Assembly: GCA_934417455.1 (NCBI GenBank)
Contig: CAKRWK010000084.1
Span: forward strand, 1 to 5,719
Origin: an uncultured Eubacteriales bacterium
GTDB lineage: Bacteria; Bacillota; Clostridia; Oscillospirales; CAG-272
Length of the DNA: 5,719 nt
Direction of reading: 5' to 3'
Shown piece after piece: positions 5,081 to 5,719 of the stretch; the stretch's first letter is position 1, and each line of letters begins with the position of its first letter. The notes below the pieces were generated by a model. That model saw only the letters and a list, made by a program, of their open reading frames with translations, ran no database searches and was not told where the DNA came from. The translations under genes and the position numbers were made by a program.

Positions 5081-5719
5081 ATGAGAGAAAAAATTTTGTT
5101 CGACAAAGACTGGTTTTTTCACGAAGGAGACTTGAAACAGTCCGACCCGCCGTACAAAGGTGTCATGTACATCGGTGCCAAGACGGAGCGGTATCATTAC
5201 GGACCGGCCTGCAAAGACTATATTCCCGTGCCGGACAATTACGATATAAACAGAGAACATAAAACAGAGCGTTGGGAGACGGTGGATCTCCCACACGATT
5301 ATCTTGTCGGGCAGAGACCGGACAGAAAAAACAACAACGCGCTTGGGTTTGCGGAGTACCGCAATGCATGGTACATCAAGAGGTTTTCTTTGCCGGCGGA
5401 GGACGCGGACAAACGGGTCACCCTGCTGTTTGAAGGGGTGGCCACGCATGCCACCGTGTACCTGAACGGTTGCCTTCTGAAACACAATTTCTGCGGGTAC
5501 ACGACCTTTGAAGTCGACATTACCGACATGATGAAGCCCGGAGAAATAAACGCGCTTGCCGTATACGTCAATACGGAGGAGCACGAGGGGTGGTGGTACG
5601 AAGGCGGCGGCATTTACCGTCACGTGTGGCTCTGCAAAACAGTCAAAGTCGCAGTGGACCTGTGGGGCATTTTCGCAAAGCCGGTAAAGGAAAAATCCGG
5701 ATGGACGGTGCCGACGGAA
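5081..5719 (+). CDS. Glycoside hydrolase family 2 protein (beta-galactosidase-like), N-terminal part, truncated by the window end
   Basis: The first 213 residues of a GH2 enzyme; the frame is open to the window edge. The N-terminal jelly-roll sugar-binding domain is visible: LPHDYLVG (70-77), GFAEYRNAWYIKRF (89-102), LLFEGVATHATVYLNG (115-130) and GWWYEGGGIYRHVWL (170-184), all in the order seen in LacZ-type family members. The start of the second, immunoglobulin-like domain follows. The catalytic TIM barrel, which would hold the two glutamates, lies outside, so the substrate (galactoside, glucuronide or mannoside) cannot be set. No signal peptide is seen, so it is probably cytoplasmic. The ATG at 5081 fits the domain start, though the ribosome binding site is only a weak A/G-rich stretch. 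It is transcribed divergently from the operon to its left. Confidence 0.9.
   Translation, partial: MREKILFDKDWFFHEGDLKQSDPPYKGVMYIGAKTERYHYGPACKDYIPVPDNYDINREHKTERWETVDLPHDYLVGQRPDRKNNNALGFAEYRNAWYIKRFSLPAEDADKRVTLLFEGVATHATVYLNGCLLKHNFCGYTTFEVDITDMMKPGEINALAVYVNTEEHEGWWYEGGGIYRHVWLCKTVKVAVDLWGIFAKPVKEKSGWTVPTE

Noticed and set aside
5030..5623. A 197-residue minus-strand open frame
   Set aside because: It is antisense to the GH2 gene, whose domain motifs run through the region, and it would overlap the operon promoter.

Overview
The window reads as a chromosomal segment from an anaerobic, moderately GC-rich Firmicutes (Clostridia-like) bacterium, probably gut-associated. The reasons are a tRNA gene with encoded CCA, strong GGAGG-type ribosome binding sites, a GlpA / FAD-oxidoreductase / DUF1667 gene trio typical of Firmicutes and Thermotogae, and a glycoside hydrolase family 2 gene. 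The taxonomic guess is inference.

Layout, left to right. Positions 1-54 are the 3' part of tRNA-Gly(GCC), followed by a rho-independent terminator. An MscS-type mechanosensitive channel gene (plus strand, about 191-1018, best start TTG) comes next. It meets the convergent minus-strand operon at a long hairpin (991-1040) that contains both stop codons. The minus-strand operon, in transcription order, is: a HAD-family phosphatase (4796-4143), a GlpA-like FAD dehydrogenase with a C-terminal [2Fe-2S] domain (4117-2663), an NAD(P)/FAD-dependent oxidoreductase (2666-1413), and a cysteine-rich DUF1667 protein (1394-1038). Spacing is tight throughout: 25 nt, a 4-nt ATGA overlap, then 18 nt. To the right, a divergent GH2 (beta-galactosidase-like) gene starts at 5081 and runs off the window.

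The most notable observation is in the NAD(P)/FAD oxidoreductase. Its reading frame is interrupted by one in-frame TGA (2522-2520, codon 49), placed where this family has a conserved cysteine in its GGIL-x-Q-C-I-H-x-G-F-G segment. The frame continues intact for 368 further residues, and the conserved residues just after the TGA are preserved. The genes in this window otherwise mostly end in TGA, this one included, so TGA is not globally reassigned. The simplest reading is UGA-encoded selenocysteine in a redox flavoprotein, with a recent nonsense mutation or sequencing error as the main alternative. A stem-loop lies at a suitable distance downstream of the UGA but is not a textbook bacterial SECIS.

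The GlpA-like subunit probably oxidises glycerol-3-phosphate or a similar 2-hydroxy/amino acid-type substrate. It would pass electrons through its Fe-S domain to the NAD(P)/FAD subunit, with DUF1667 as a small accessory subunit. The HAD phosphatase may act on a phosphorylated metabolite of the same pathway.

The divergent intergenic region (4797-5080) holds two strong sigma-A-like promoters that face each other, so the 5' leaders of the two divergent units overlap by about 50 nt. A 20-bp-spaced direct repeat flanks the -35 box of the operon promoter and looks like an operator.
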